This document shows positions 1 through 8,250 of a DNA stretch of 32,325 nucleotides, piece after piece. The position numbers were made by a program, and so were the translations under genes. Numbering within the stretch: the stretch's first letter is position 1; each line of letters begins with the position of its first letter. Origin of the DNA: Bacteroidales bacterium M8. Lineage in GTDB: Bacteria; Bacteroidota; Bacteroidia; Bacteroidales; Muribaculaceae. The notes below the pieces were generated by a model. It did not search any database, was not told where the DNA came from, and worked only from the letters and a program-made list of their open reading frames with translations. The stretch lies in contig LUJS01000008.1 of assembly GCA_001689495.1 (NCBI GenBank), positions 1 to 32,325 on the forward strand. The letters run 5' to 3'.

Positions 1-7
1 CATACCT

Positions 8-15
8 TACCTTTG
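8..15 (+). promoter_or_regulatory. candidate -7 element TACCTTTG
   Basis: The octamer TACCTTTG fits the Bacteroidota -7 consensus TAnnTTTG. It would start a transcript near position 22 and lead into the short ORF at 130-282. The -33 region lies outside the window, so the promoter cannot be fully judged. Confidence 0.35.
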
Positions 16-17
16 GC

Positions 18-85
18 TGAATAGTTACTTATCAGGGTCATTGTGCAAAAATATGTTAAATTCATTTATTTGTGTGAACTATTCA
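18..85 (+). repeat. 9-bp inverted repeat in leader of the short ORF
   Basis: TGAATAGTT at 18-26 is perfectly complementary to AACTATTCA at 77-85, enclosing about 50 AT-rich bases. In a transcript starting near position 22, only part of the left arm would be included. The repeat could therefore be a DNA operator flanking the promoter region rather than an RNA stem. The function is unknown. Confidence 0.4.
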
Positions 86-129
86 TAACGGGGTGTGTTT
101 ATAAGGTATAACATAAATCTTCTATCGCA

Positions 130-282
130 ATGGCAACATATTTCCCTGAATTCCAAATCATCGTCGACAATGCTTCGAACTTTGTTTCACATCTGTTTTT
201 CAGCGCTTGGGAAGTGAACAGCAATGACAAGTCCGTCATGACTTCGTCAGAGACTCCCGCTATCAGCGAGATCTACTATTGA
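130..282 (+). CDS. possible 50-aa small protein
   Basis: An ATG at 130 opens a 50-codon frame ending at TGA 280-282. The product begins MATYFPEFQI and ends ISEIYY. It has a mixed polar and aromatic composition, no signal peptide and no clear membrane segment. I do not recognise a family. Support for a real gene is positional: a -7 element lies about 115 bases upstream and a strong hairpin follows 30 bases after the stop. The base composition is less GC-rich than the neighbouring housekeeping genes. There is no Shine-Dalgarno sequence, which is normal for this phylum. It could equally be the translated part of a regulatory RNA or chance. Confidence 0.35.
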   Translation: MATYFPEFQIIVDNASNFVSHLFFSAWEVNSNDKSVMTSSETPAISEIYY

Positions 283-312
283 TCACTCAACCCCAGAGAC
301 CAAACCTCATAA

Positions 313-350
313 CGGCGGCCCGGCAGTCATTCTGTCGGGCCGCCGTCGTT
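313..350 (+). terminator. strong hairpin terminator after the 50-aa ORF
   Basis: A 14-bp stem (313-326 with 332-345, one G-U pair) closes a 5-base loop TCATT. The tail is only weakly T-rich on the plus strand. The stem GC content is very high. It most likely ends the plus-strand transcript arriving from the left. Confidence 0.6.
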
Positions 351-365
351 GCGTGGTGGCGTGAA

Positions 366-404
366 AGGAAAAGCGGCCAGAAACCGCGAGGGTTTCTGAC
401 CGCT
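366..404 (-). terminator. pgk terminator
   Basis: On the minus strand a 14-bp stem (404-391 with 385-372, one U-G pair) and 5-base loop are followed by a short T-rich tail (plus-strand GGAAAA before the stem). It lies 30 bases beyond the pgk stop codon. Together with the hairpin at 313-345 it forms a convergent terminator pair. Confidence 0.75.
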
Positions 405-433
405 GTCTGTTTTCAGTGATTCGGGGTGTCCGA

Positions 434-1681
434 TCAGCCCTTGATGGCTGCTACGCCGGGGAGCACCTTGCCCTCGATGGCCTCGAGGAGGGCGCCGCCG
501 CCGGTCGATACATAGCTCACCTTATCGGCGAGGCCGAACTTGTTGATGCAGGCTACGGAGTCGCCGCCGCCCACGAGCGAGAATGCGCCGTTGGCAGTGG
601 CCTCGACGATGGCGTCGGCGATTGCACGCGAGCCACCGGTGAAGTTGTCGAACTCAAACACGCCGGCAGGACCGTTCCAGAGGATGGTCTTGGCGGGGAG
701 GATGGCAGCCTTGAATGCCTCGCGGGTCTCGGGACCTGCGTCCATGCCTTCCCACTCGGCGGGGATTTCGCTGGCCGATACGACCATCGTGTTGCAGTCG
801 TTCTTGAAGTCGTCGCCGGCTACGCAGTCGGTGCCGAGCACGAGGTTTACGCCTTTCTGCTTGGCCTTCTCGATGATGTCGAGGGCGAGCTGGAGCTTGT
901 CCTCCTCGCAGATGCTCTTGCCGATGTTGCCGCCGAGAGCCTTGGCGAAGGTGTATGTCATGCCGCCGCAGAGGATGAGGTTGTCAACCTTGTCCATGAG
1001 GTTCTCGATGATGCCGATCTTGGTCGACACTTTCGAGCCTCCCATGATGGCGGTGAAGGGGCGCTTGATGTCAGAGAGGATGTTGTCTACGGCCTTTACC
1101 TCTTTCTCCATCAGATAGCCGAGCATCTTGGCGTCTGCGGGGAAGTAGTCGGCGATGACGGCGGTCGATGCGTGACGGCGGTGTGCGGTACCGAATGCGT
1201 CGTTTACGTATACGTCGGCATACGATGCGAGTTTCTTGGCAAACTCTTTCTGCTTCTCCTTCATCTCCTTTTTGGCAGCGTCGTATGCGGGATCGGCCTT
1301 GTCGATGCCAACGGGCTTGCCTTCCTCCTCGGGGTGGAAGCGGAGGTTCTCGAGCAGGAGTACCTGACCGGGCTTGAGGGCTGCTGCCTGTGCGTCGGCT
1401 GTGGCGCAGTCGGGAGCGAACTCGACCTCGGTGCCGAGGGCCTTGGCCACGGCGTCCTTGATCTGCGAGAGAGACATCTTGGGGTTGACCTTGCCTTTGG
1501 GCTTGCCCATGTGGCTCATGATGATGAGGCTGCCGCCGTCGGCGAGGATCTTCTTGAGGGTGGGGAGGGCACCGCGGATGCGGGTGTCGTCGGTGATGTT
1601 GCCGTTCTCGTCGAGGGGCACGTTGAAGTCCACGCGGACAATGGCCTTCTTGCCTTTGAAATTGTACTGGTCGATTGTCAT
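434..1681 (-). CDS. pgk: phosphoglycerate kinase
   Basis: This cytosolic glycolytic enzyme transfers a phosphate between 1,3-bisphosphoglycerate and ADP. The 415-aa length is normal for the family. Visible signatures are RVDFNVPL near residues 16-23, the GGSKVSTKI block that corresponds to the family GGAKVxDK segment, the nucleotide-site motif WNGPAGVFEF, and GGGDSVA near the C terminus. The start at 1681 gives the standard N terminus MTIDQYNFKGKKAIVRVDFN and has a -7 element just upstream. It appears monocistronic: the next upstream gene, nhaA, ends 89 bases away with the pgk promoter in between, and a terminator follows. No glycolytic partner such as gap lies beside it. Confidence 0.97.
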   Translation of the reverse strand: MTIDQYNFKGKKAIVRVDFNVPLDENGNITDDTRIRGALPTLKKILADGGSLIIMSHMGKPKGKVNPKMSLSQIKDAVAKALGTEVEFAPDCATADAQAAALKPGQVLLLENLRFHPEEEGKPVGIDKADPAYDAAKKEMKEKQKEFAKKLASYADVYVNDAFGTAHRRHASTAVIADYFPADAKMLGYLMEKEVKAVDNILSDIKRPFTAIMGGSKVSTKIGIIENLMDKVDNLILCGGMTYTFAKALGGNIGKSICEEDKLQLALDIIEKAKQKGVNLVLGTDCVAGDDFKNDCNTMVVSASEIPAEWEGMDAGPETREAFKAAILPAKTILWNGPAGVFEFDNFTGGSRAIADAIVEATANGAFSLVGGGDSVACINKFGLADKVSYVSTGGGALLEAIEGKVLPGVAAIKG

Positions 1682-1716
1682 TGATGATGATATTTAGAGA
1701 GTGTCTTTTCAGATTG

Positions 1717-1724
1717 CAAAATTA
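1717..1724 (-). promoter_or_regulatory. pgk -7 element TAATTTTG
   Basis: The minus-strand octamer TAATTTTG matches TAnnTTTG. It would place the transcription start about 30 bases before the pgk ATG. A TTG on the minus strand at 1748-1750 is 23 bases away, slightly longer than the usual 19-21 spacing. Confidence 0.6.
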
Positions 1725-1770
1725 CGGAAAAATTTCATTAATCCGCACAATCGGGGGCTAAAAATCATCG

Positions 1771-3138
1771 TCACTCTTTCTTTTCTTTTGGCAGGAAGGC
1801 CCTCAGCAACACATATCCGCCCGCACCGGCCACCAGCGAGCCCACGATGATGCCGAGCTTGGCGCGGTCGAGCATCATGGCGGCAACTGCTGACGAGCTG
1901 TCGAAGGTGAGGTCGGCGATGAAGAGCGACACGGTGAAGCCGATGCCGCCCAGCAGCGAGACGGCGGCGATCATGCGCCAGTCGGTCCCGGCGGGCATGG
2001 GGGCGAGCCCTGTCTTGACCGTGAGCCACGAGAAGGTGAAGATGCCGACAAACTTGCCTATGACAAGGCCCAGAATGATGGCCAGACTGATGCCGCCGAA
2101 TATGGACGACACGTCGAATCCGCCGAGGAATATGCCCGCGTTGGCAAATGCGAAGAGGGGGATTATGAGATAGTCGGTGAGGGGGTGGAGCTGGTCTTCC
2201 ATGTCCTGAAGGGGTGATATGACGCGGTCCGAGGCCGACTCTATCTCCTTGAGCCAGTCGAGCTGCTCGTGGCTGAGTATGGTGCGAGACTCGAGGGCAA
2301 TGTCGTCGGCCTCGCGGAAGTTGCGTATGGTCTCGCGTATTATCTTGATGTACTTCTCGGGGGCATAGACCGGTGCGGCGGGGACTGTCAGCGCCACGAG
2401 CACTCCGGCGATGGTGGGGTGTATGCCCGAGTTGAGGACGAGAAACCACACGACGCCGCCGACGATGAAGTAGAACATCTTGGTCTGGATCCTGAGCCAC
2501 GAGCCGCCGGCTATGAGCACGAGCAGGCCGATGGCTGCATATAGCAGGTATGTCACCTCGATGTGGCCCGAATAGCAGGCGGCGATGACGATGATGCCGC
2601 CGATGTCGTCGACCACGGCGAGGGTGGTCAGGAATATCTTGAGCGACGCGGGCACGCGCGAGCCCAGCATGGCGATGATGCCGAGCGAGAATGCGATGTC
2701 CGTGGCCATGGGGATGGCGGCGCCTCCGGCATAGTCGGTGCCACGGGCCATGAGCCAGAATATGCCCACCGGGACGGCCATGCCGCCGATCGCGGCCATG
2801 ATGGGGAGCAGGGCCTGACGCAGCGACGAGAGCTCGCCCACCAGCACCTCGCGCTTTATCTCGAGGCCGATGTTGAAGAAGAAGATGGCCATGAGGGCGT
2901 CGTTGATGAACTGGATGACGGTCATGGGGTGACCCGCGTGCGACAGCAGGTTGAAGCCCCCTACCTGCAGGCGCATCTCCTGTGTCCAGAAGTCGTTGTA
3001 GAGGGCATTGAGCCCGGGAATGTTGGCCACGACGAGGGCGAGTATGGTGGCGCACATCAGCACGTTGCCTCCGCTGGCGTGATGGGCCAGAGCGCGGCGT
3101 GCGGCGAAGAATATTTTGCGTGGAGCCGGTGATGACAT
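1771..3138 (-). CDS. nhaA: Na+/H+ antiporter NhaA
   Basis: NhaA is an inner-membrane sodium/proton antiporter that exports Na+ and helps pH and salt homeostasis. The 455-aa protein has multiple hydrophobic helices. Its key residues are in place: Asp147 in MATDIAFSLG, and the Asp177-Asp178 pair in AVVDDIGGI. These correspond to E. coli Asp133 and Asp163/164. The segment FFFNIGLEIKRE near residue 86 is also typical. It is longer than E. coli NhaA (388 aa), mainly through a charged stretch near residues 265-320 that lies between helices. I recall such long forms from Bacteroidota. The start MSSPAPRK lies only 6 bases after a large hairpin. Confidence 0.96.
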   Translation of the reverse strand: MSSPAPRKIFFAARRALAHHASGGNVLMCATILALVVANIPGLNALYNDFWTQEMRLQVGGFNLLSHAGHPMTVIQFINDALMAIFFFNIGLEIKREVLVGELSSLRQALLPIMAAIGGMAVPVGIFWLMARGTDYAGGAAIPMATDIAFSLGIIAMLGSRVPASLKIFLTTLAVVDDIGGIIVIAACYSGHIEVTYLLYAAIGLLVLIAGGSWLRIQTKMFYFIVGGVVWFLVLNSGIHPTIAGVLVALTVPAAPVYAPEKYIKIIRETIRNFREADDIALESRTILSHEQLDWLKEIESASDRVISPLQDMEDQLHPLTDYLIIPLFAFANAGIFLGGFDVSSIFGGISLAIILGLVIGKFVGIFTFSWLTVKTGLAPMPAGTDWRMIAAVSLLGGIGFTVSLFIADLTFDSSSAVAAMMLDRAKLGIIVGSLVAGAGGYVLLRAFLPKEKKE

Positions 3139-3144
3139 AACTAA

Positions 3145-3186
3145 CGGACGGATTGTTAAAACATTTTAGTTTCAACAATCCGTCCG
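3145..3186 (-). terminator. 13-bp perfect inverted repeat before nhaA
   Basis: CGGACGGATTGTT (3145-3157) and AACAATCCGTCCG (3174-3186) are perfectly complementary around a 16-base AT-rich loop. On the minus strand the hairpin follows the stop of the secreted-protein gene (3224) and ends 6 bases before the nhaA ATG. It is probably the terminator of the upstream gene, although the T-tail is weak (TTAGTTATG). If nhaA is transcribed from further upstream, the hairpin would instead sit at its translation start. No TAnnTTTG element is visible between the hairpin and nhaA. Confidence 0.6.
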
Positions 3187-3223
3187 CGGTTATTGTTTTG
3201 TCACCCGGTCAGGGGACGTGGGG

Positions 3224-6200
3224 TCAAAGGACTATTTTGGCGGTCTTGACGCCGTTGGCCGTCGTCACCCTGACGATGGCTACACCGGCGGGAACGCCGT
3301 CGAGGCTGATCTCGCTCTCGGCGCCATGGCTGCCGATGAGGGCGCCCGAGGCCGAGTATATCTCGCAACGGTCATGGCCGCCCACGATGTTGAGCACGCG
3401 GGCCTGACGCGAGTAGACGATCTCGACGCCGTCGGCCGACTCAACACCGACGATGCCCGACTCGTGGGGAGTGACGAGCAGCGTCACGTTGGGCAGGTTG
3501 CGATAGAATCCGTTGACCTCCTGCGTGAAGTCGAACGGCTCGTCGCCGCGATAGATGGCCGTGTGGGGTGCGTCGCCGCTGACATATTCGGCATAGAACA
3601 TCATGTTGGCCACGGTCTCGCTGCTGTGGCGGGCAAAGACGCAGAGGTTGCCGCCGTCATACTCGAACGGTTGGTCAAAGACGATGGTCATGGTCTTCTG
3701 CTCGGGGCTGAGGCTGACGTGGCTGTCAAAGACTTTGGTGAAGCTCGAGGCCGGAACGAGCTCTATGTCGTTGAAATCGGCCTTGTCCACGTTGGCCAGC
3801 GAGAGGTCGAGGTTCATCTCGGTCTCGCCGGTGCCCGAGAAGCGATAGACGTAATATATCAGCGCCTTGACGGTCTGCTTGCCCTTGGCGCCGATCTTTG
3901 AGGCCGTATAGATGGTCTGCGAGGCACTGTTGGGATATGAGCAGTATATCGGGGCATAGCCGGTGGGAATCTGTCCGGCGGTGATGTCGATGTTGGTGAC
4001 GTTGCCCAGCACGTTGACCTTCATTGCGGGCGACAGGTCGTTGTCGGCAATGGCGTCACCCTCGGCAATGACACGGGCACGGACTTCAAGGGCACCCTCC
4101 TTCTCGGGGGTCCACGACACGGTCACCTTCTCGGTCTTCTGCGAGGCGAGGGGTGTCGTTATCTCGGTGGTGCTTAGAGTATTGCCCTCGGCGTCGGTGA
4201 GCGCGATGGCATACGACGCCACATCCTCGAATCCGAAGTTCGACACCTTCACCTCGAGCTCGGCGGGCTCGCCGACGGTGAGCAGGTCATTGCCGCTGAC
4301 AGAGAGTGCGCCGAGGTCTACACGCGATGTCTCGATGACGTTGAACTTGTAGAACTGCACCGGCACGGCGTTGCGCACCTGATAACCGAAGTGGTATGTG
4401 CCTGTCTCGCTGACGCTGAAGGGCACGCCGTGGGTTATCCACTCGATGTCGTTGATGTCCCCCTCGAGCTCCTCTATGCGCTGTGTCATGGCCTCGGGCG
4501 CGGGTGCCTTGCCGAGGGCAAGGGTGAGGTTGGCGGGGAACAGGTCGCCCAGCAGGCGCAGGTCATAGCGGGCCACGTAGAGCTTGCCGGCCTCGAGGGT
4601 AACTGCGGGCGAGATGAGCCAGTCGTCTACGGCCGTGTTGGGGTTGAGGATGTTCTCGGGGTTATAGCGGTAGAACACGTCGAATGTCCCCGCCCAGCCC
4701 GTTGTGTGGGCATACCAAGTATAGTCGTCGCCGTCGGCGTTGACAGCGGTCCACTGGTTTACCTGATCGGGGTCGTTGAAGTCGGCCGCGTAGGGCACGG
4801 CGTGAGGCTTGCCGGCCACGACGGGCTTGGATGCCGTGGTGCCGCCGTTGCCCGCGGCTGTCGAGGCGGTGACCTCATAGATGTATCCGTGCAGCTCGCC
4901 GATGGCGGTGTCGGTATATGACGTGGCTGTCGAGGCCGAGAGCAGGCTGGTGGCGCCGGGCTGACGCACGAGGTTGTATGTCACCTGCGAGGCGTCAAAC
5001 CATCCGCCATGCTCGCCCGCCGCGGGTGCGGTCCATGTCACGGTTATGCTGTTGCCGTCGGCACTCTTGACGGCGTTGACCGAGGCAGGTCCGGCCGGTG
5101 TGTCGACGCCATACCATGTGGGATCGGTGAGCGTGGGGTCGCCGTCGCCCTCGGTGTTCGAGGCCACGGCGCTGTAATAGTGCATGCCCGTGGTGACGCT
5201 GTTGTCGGTCCATGTCATCCGTTCGCCGGGGCCGGTGGCGTCGAGGGTGACAAGCAGCTCGTCGTCGCGATAGAGCTTGATGCTGTATGCTCCAAGGGAC
5301 TCGAGGCCGACGGTCGACTCGGGATTGGTCCACGAGAGGGTGGCCGTGAGCGCGCCGCGTTCGCCCGGAACTGCGGTGAGGTCGGTGACGCGCGCCGGAG
5401 CGGCCTCGTTGGCGGGATCGGAGTCGATGTAGAGGCCTATCAGCTCGGCGTTGCCACCCACCGAGCCTATCTCGGCGTGTGTGAACTCATAGTTCTCGTC
5501 CATGCCCATGCGATAGAGCTTCGAGAGGCCGTTGCCCGAGTTGTCGGCGGTATATCCGGCATAATATGCGGTGTTCTTGCCATAGTCCCACGCCATCGAC
5601 TGCATGCCCATCGGGGTGAAGCCGAGGTCGCCGTAGTCAAAGAAGAACTCGCCCGACTCGCCGTCGATGTTCCATATCTTGGATGTCTCGTCGACGCCAT
5701 ACATGAAGTATCCGCCCGTGGCGGTGAATGCCACCAGCGAACGCTCGTTCTGCTGCGAGAGCTTGGATGCCTCGGCGGTGACGGGGTCTATCAGATAGAG
5801 GCCGAAGGGGGCGTCGATCTCGTCGCCCGAGATTTCGCCCTCGCCGATGTTATAACCCGCGGCTATGATCATGCCATAGTTGGGGTCATAGCTTGCATCG
5901 GTGAAGATGATGTTGCCCGCGAGGTTGAACTTATAGTCGATGTCGGCCACCACCGAGAGCTGCATGCGATCCAGATCAATGCAATAGAGGCGGTTGGAGA
6001 GTATGCCGTCGTCGGCCTGAAACATATAATACTTGCCGTCATGGCCGGTCGCGGCCTTGATGTTGAGGCCGTCGAGCTCCATCTCGGTGCGTACGGCTCC
6101 GGGGTTGTCTACCGAAAATGACACGAGCGACTGGGCGCTCTGCGTGGCCTCCGAGTAGACCCTGATGCCATAGGCTCGGCTCGCCGTCTCAGCTCCCAGA

Positions 6201-6250
6201 CACATGGCCGGCACCGATGCGGCGAGAATTAAAGCATAGAGTTTGTTCAT
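3224..6250 (-). CDS. secreted multidomain FnIII protein with C-terminal sorting-type domain
   Basis: The 1008-aa protein begins with a signal peptide (residues 1-20, ending CLGA). Residues 25-280 form a beta-rich region with repeated Tyr/Asp/Gly strands, possibly propeller-like. Two fibronectin type III-like modules follow (about 293-380 and 385-470). A choice-of-anchor-J-like domain comes next (about 490-650, DFNDPDQVNQW...DDYTW), then a CARDB-like module (about 655-760) and another beta domain. The last 75 residues (...GVPAGVAIVRVTTANGVKTAKIVL) resemble the type IX secretion sorting domain of Bacteroidota. It is probably exported and surface-attached or released. Its substrate is unknown and I see no catalytic motif. 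It stands alone with its own -7 element and a downstream hairpin. Domain borders are by eye. Confidence 0.85.
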   Translation of the reverse strand: MNKLYALILAASVPAMCLGAETASRAYGIRVYSEATQSAQSLVSFSVDNPGAVRTEMELDGLNIKAATGHDGKYYMFQADDGILSNRLYCIDLDRMQLSVVADIDYKFNLAGNIIFTDASYDPNYGMIIAAGYNIGEGEISGDEIDAPFGLYLIDPVTAEASKLSQQNERSLVAFTATGGYFMYGVDETSKIWNIDGESGEFFFDYGDLGFTPMGMQSMAWDYGKNTAYYAGYTADNSGNGLSKLYRMGMDENYEFTHAEIGSVGGNAELIGLYIDSDPANEAAPARVTDLTAVPGERGALTATLSWTNPESTVGLESLGAYSIKLYRDDELLVTLDATGPGERMTWTDNSVTTGMHYYSAVASNTEGDGDPTLTDPTWYGVDTPAGPASVNAVKSADGNSITVTWTAPAAGEHGGWFDASQVTYNLVRQPGATSLLSASTATSYTDTAIGELHGYIYEVTASTAAGNGGTTASKPVVAGKPHAVPYAADFNDPDQVNQWTAVNADGDDYTWYAHTTGWAGTFDVFYRYNPENILNPNTAVDDWLISPAVTLEAGKLYVARYDLRLLGDLFPANLTLALGKAPAPEAMTQRIEELEGDINDIEWITHGVPFSVSETGTYHFGYQVRNAVPVQFYKFNVIETSRVDLGALSVSGNDLLTVGEPAELEVKVSNFGFEDVASYAIALTDAEGNTLSTTEITTPLASQKTEKVTVSWTPEKEGALEVRARVIAEGDAIADNDLSPAMKVNVLGNVTNIDITAGQIPTGYAPIYCSYPNSASQTIYTASKIGAKGKQTVKALIYYVYRFSGTGETEMNLDLSLANVDKADFNDIELVPASSFTKVFDSHVSLSPEQKTMTIVFDQPFEYDGGNLCVFARHSSETVANMMFYAEYVSGDAPHTAIYRGDEPFDFTQEVNGFYRNLPNVTLLVTPHESGIVGVESADGVEIVYSRQARVLNIVGGHDRCEIYSASGALIGSHGAESEISLDGVPAGVAIVRVTTANGVKTAKIVL

Positions 6251-6289
6251 GTTTTATTACAGAAAGTTGTGTGATAATGGTTTTGACTG

Positions 6290-6297
6290 CAAAGTTA
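6290..6297 (-). promoter_or_regulatory. -7 element TAACTTTG for the 1008-aa secreted protein gene
   Basis: TAACTTTG on the minus strand lies 39 bases upstream of the ATG at 6250. It is the consensus -7 form seen repeatedly in this window. Confidence 0.7.
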
Positions 6298-6385
6298 ATG
6301 AAAATCAATGTAATGGGCAACGCCGCAGGGCTCCGAAAGGGGCACGGATGGCCAATCAGGGTAAATTTAATAATTTTTTAATATT

Positions 6386-6415
6386 TTGCCGTTACGCGGG
6401 ATATGGCTAACTTTG
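6386..6415 (+). promoter_or_regulatory. promoter of the 316-aa hydrolase gene
   Basis: TTTTG ending at 6388 (-33) and TAACTTTG at 6408-6415 (-7) are separated by 19 bases. This is an almost ideal Bacteroidota vegetative promoter. The predicted start is near 6422, giving a leader of about 25 bases before the ATG at 6447. Confidence 0.8.
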
Positions 6416-6446
6416 CCGCAATTAAATAATATAAAGACCGACTGTT

Positions 6447-7397
6447 ATGAACAGAAGATTGTTAGCCATGCTGACGGCCCTGATGGCCTCGGTGGCCGTC
6501 ATGGCCTCGGACGTGGTCAAGACCACGATGGTGTATGCCGTGCGCGAGAATGCCGACACCTTGCGACTCGACCGTTACGAGACGGCCTCGGGTGAAGCAG
6601 GCAGGCCCGTGGTGATTTTTGCCTTTGGCGGAGGTTTCCGCGGGGGCTCGAGAGACGAGGCCCGCCTCCTCCCCTACTTTGAGTTTCTTGCCCGCGAGGG
6701 CTATGTGGTCGCCTCGATAGACTATCGCACCACGCTATCCGACTACGACCCCTCGACCGGTGTCGAGGGATTCGTCCCCGCATTGCAGGGTGCCGTGGGG
6801 ACGGCTGTCGAGGATCTATATACCGCCACGGCGTTCATCGCGGCCAATGCCGACGGATGGGGCGTGGATCCCGCCAAGATGATTCTGTCGGGCTCGAGCG
6901 CGGGTGCCATCACGGCCCTGCAGGCCGAGTATCTCATCGCCTCTGACTCGCCATACGCCTCCATGTTCCCCGAGGGGTTCAACTATGCGGGCGTCGTGTC
7001 GTTCGCGGGTGCGGTCTGCACCGAGGGCGAGCCCGTGTGGACACCCGGCAAGGTCTGCCCGATGATGCTGTTTCACGGCGATGCCGACAGCACCGTGCCT
7101 TTCGGTGCCCTCACTGTCGGCGGGATGGGCATGTACGGGTCGAAGGCCATCAGCGACGGCCTCACCGCCGCCGGCATACCTCACGAGCTCTATGTGATAT
7201 GCGCCGCAGACCACTCGGTGGCCACATCGCCCTTGGAGGGAAATCATTATGACATACTTGCCTTCCTGCGCGAGTTCGTGGGGCGTGGAGACAATCGCAT
7301 CACCGTGACGAGACAGTCCGTCCCGGGCGCTCCGACCGACTATAATACCCACTTCACCCTGATGGACTATCTGAGGTCCAACATGCCGCAACGGTGA
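6447..7397 (+). CDS. secreted alpha/beta hydrolase (esterase-like)
   Basis: This 316-aa protein has a signal peptide (MNRRLLAMLTALMASVAVMA, residues 1-20) and an alpha/beta hydrolase fold. The oxyanion segment FGGGFRGGS spans residues 60-68. The nucleophile elbow GSSAG gives Ser151, the acid is Asp214 in HGDADSTVP, and the base is His256 in AADHS. Cys191, Cys204 and Cys252 may allow disulfide bonding after export. The family covers carboxylesterases and carbohydrate esterases; the substrate cannot be read from sequence. The start at 6447 follows the promoter closely. It is divergent from the secreted FnIII protein gene, but each has its own -7 element. A terminator lies 15 bases after the stop. 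Confidence 0.85.
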   Translation: MNRRLLAMLTALMASVAVMASDVVKTTMVYAVRENADTLRLDRYETASGEAGRPVVIFAFGGGFRGGSRDEARLLPYFEFLAREGYVVASIDYRTTLSDYDPSTGVEGFVPALQGAVGTAVEDLYTATAFIAANADGWGVDPAKMILSGSSAGAITALQAEYLIASDSPYASMFPEGFNYAGVVSFAGAVCTEGEPVWTPGKVCPMMLFHGDADSTVPFGALTVGGMGMYGSKAISDGLTAAGIPHELYVICAADHSVATSPLEGNHYDILAFLREFVGRGDNRITVTRQSVPGAPTDYNTHFTLMDYLRSNMPQR

Positions 7398-7412
7398 CCC
7401 GAATACAACAAG

Positions 7413-7452
7413 GCGGGGCAGCTCACATCGAGCTGCCCCGCTTTACTTTTGG
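7413..7452 (+). terminator. terminator after the 316-aa hydrolase gene
   Basis: A perfect 12-bp GC-rich stem (7413-7424 with 7430-7441) with a 5-base loop is followed by TTTACTTTT. It separates this gene from the convergent amidase gene ending at 7465 and could act in both directions, although the T-tail favours the plus strand. Confidence 0.85.
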
Positions 7453-7464
7453 CATCTATTTCTG

Positions 7465-8250
7465 TCAGAGTTCGATGGTCCACCGGTCGGTGGCCTTCCA
7501 AGCCGGAAATCTCTTGCGCCCCTCGTCGAGAAGGCGTCGCTCGAGCAGTGTATAGAGGTGGCCGTTGCGTCGGGTCTCCTGAATGGCCGTGCCGAGGTTG
7601 TCGTAGATGGCCGAGTCAGAGTGCTCGTACTGTCCGAACTCGTCCGAGCCCGTGCGGTTGCACCCGATGACGTATGTCTGGTTCTCGACGGCACGCGCCG
7701 CAAGCAGTATCTTGTATTGGGCTATGCGGATGTGGGGCCAGTTTGACGGCACCAGCAGCACGTCGTAATTGCTGTCGGGTGTGTTGCGGCACCAGACCGG
7801 AAACCGCAGGTCGAAACACACTATCAGCGAGAAGTCCCACCCTCTGAATCGTATTCTCGGGGGCAGGGCCCTGCCGGGCGTATAGACATTGTTTTCGGTC
7901 GACAGGGGGAAGAGATGGCGTTTGTCATAGAACGTGACGTCGCCCCCCGGCTCGATGAAAAAGGCGCGGTTATAATAGAGTCCCCCGCCGTCAGTGGCCA
8001 GAAAGCTGCCGGCAATGGCAAATCCAAAGAATGCCGCCCAGCGTTTCACGGCGTCGACGGTGTGCCCGTCGTTACCCTCGGCCAGCTCGGCCACGCGCTT
8101 GGGGTCGGGCACGAATGCCGTCGTGAACAGTTCGGGCAGCACCACGACATCGGTGTCGCTCTCGACCTGACTCAGCGCGTGGGCGGTCGAGATGATGTTG
8201 GCCTCGGGGTCGGCGTATGCTATGTCGAGGGGTATGGCGCAGATTTTCAT
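7465..8250 (-). CDS. carbon-nitrogen hydrolase (nitrilase superfamily, omega-amidase-like)
   Basis: This cytosolic 261-aa amidase-type enzyme contains the nitrilase-superfamily catalytic triad: Glu40 (VVLPELF), Lys110 (YDKRHLF) and Cys145 (LIVCFDLRFP). Length and motifs best fit the YafV/Nit2 group, which deaminates omega-amido acids such as alpha-ketoglutaramate. That substrate is inference. The ATG at 8250 overlaps the stop of the acyltransferase gene in an ATGA arrangement, which fixes the start and implies translational coupling. An open frame continues further upstream, but it would run inside the acyltransferase gene and adds no family-like residues. Confidence 0.9.
   Translation of the reverse strand: MKICAIPLDIAYADPEANIISTAHALSQVESDTDVVVLPELFTTAFVPDPKRVAELAEGNDGHTVDAVKRWAAFFGFAIAGSFLATDGGGLYYNRAFFIEPGGDVTFYDKRHLFPLSTENNVYTPGRALPPRIRFRGWDFSLIVCFDLRFPVWCRNTPDSNYDVLLVPSNWPHIRIAQYKILLAARAVENQTYVIGCNRTGSDEFGQYEHSDSAIYDNLGTAIQETRRNGHLYTLLERRLLDEGRKRFPAWKATDRWTIEL

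Noticed and set aside
416..1684. Long plus-strand open frame of 422 codons opposite pgk
   Set aside because: It is antisense to the clear pgk gene, has low-complexity Val/Gly/Leu/Glu-rich content and no family motif. Similar shadow frames lie opposite acyl-CoA dehydrogenase (10560-12419), metG/ansA (18455-20191), thrC (9230-10594) and the 1008-aa secreted protein gene; GC-biased codon use explains them.
1709..3178. 489-codon minus-strand frame overlapping nhaA
   Set aside because: It reads nhaA in the wrong frame, giving an Arg/His-rich product with no recognisable domain.
7413..7441. Operator palindrome
   Set aside because: It is a perfect GC stem followed by a T-rich tail between two convergent gene ends, so a terminator is the simpler reading.
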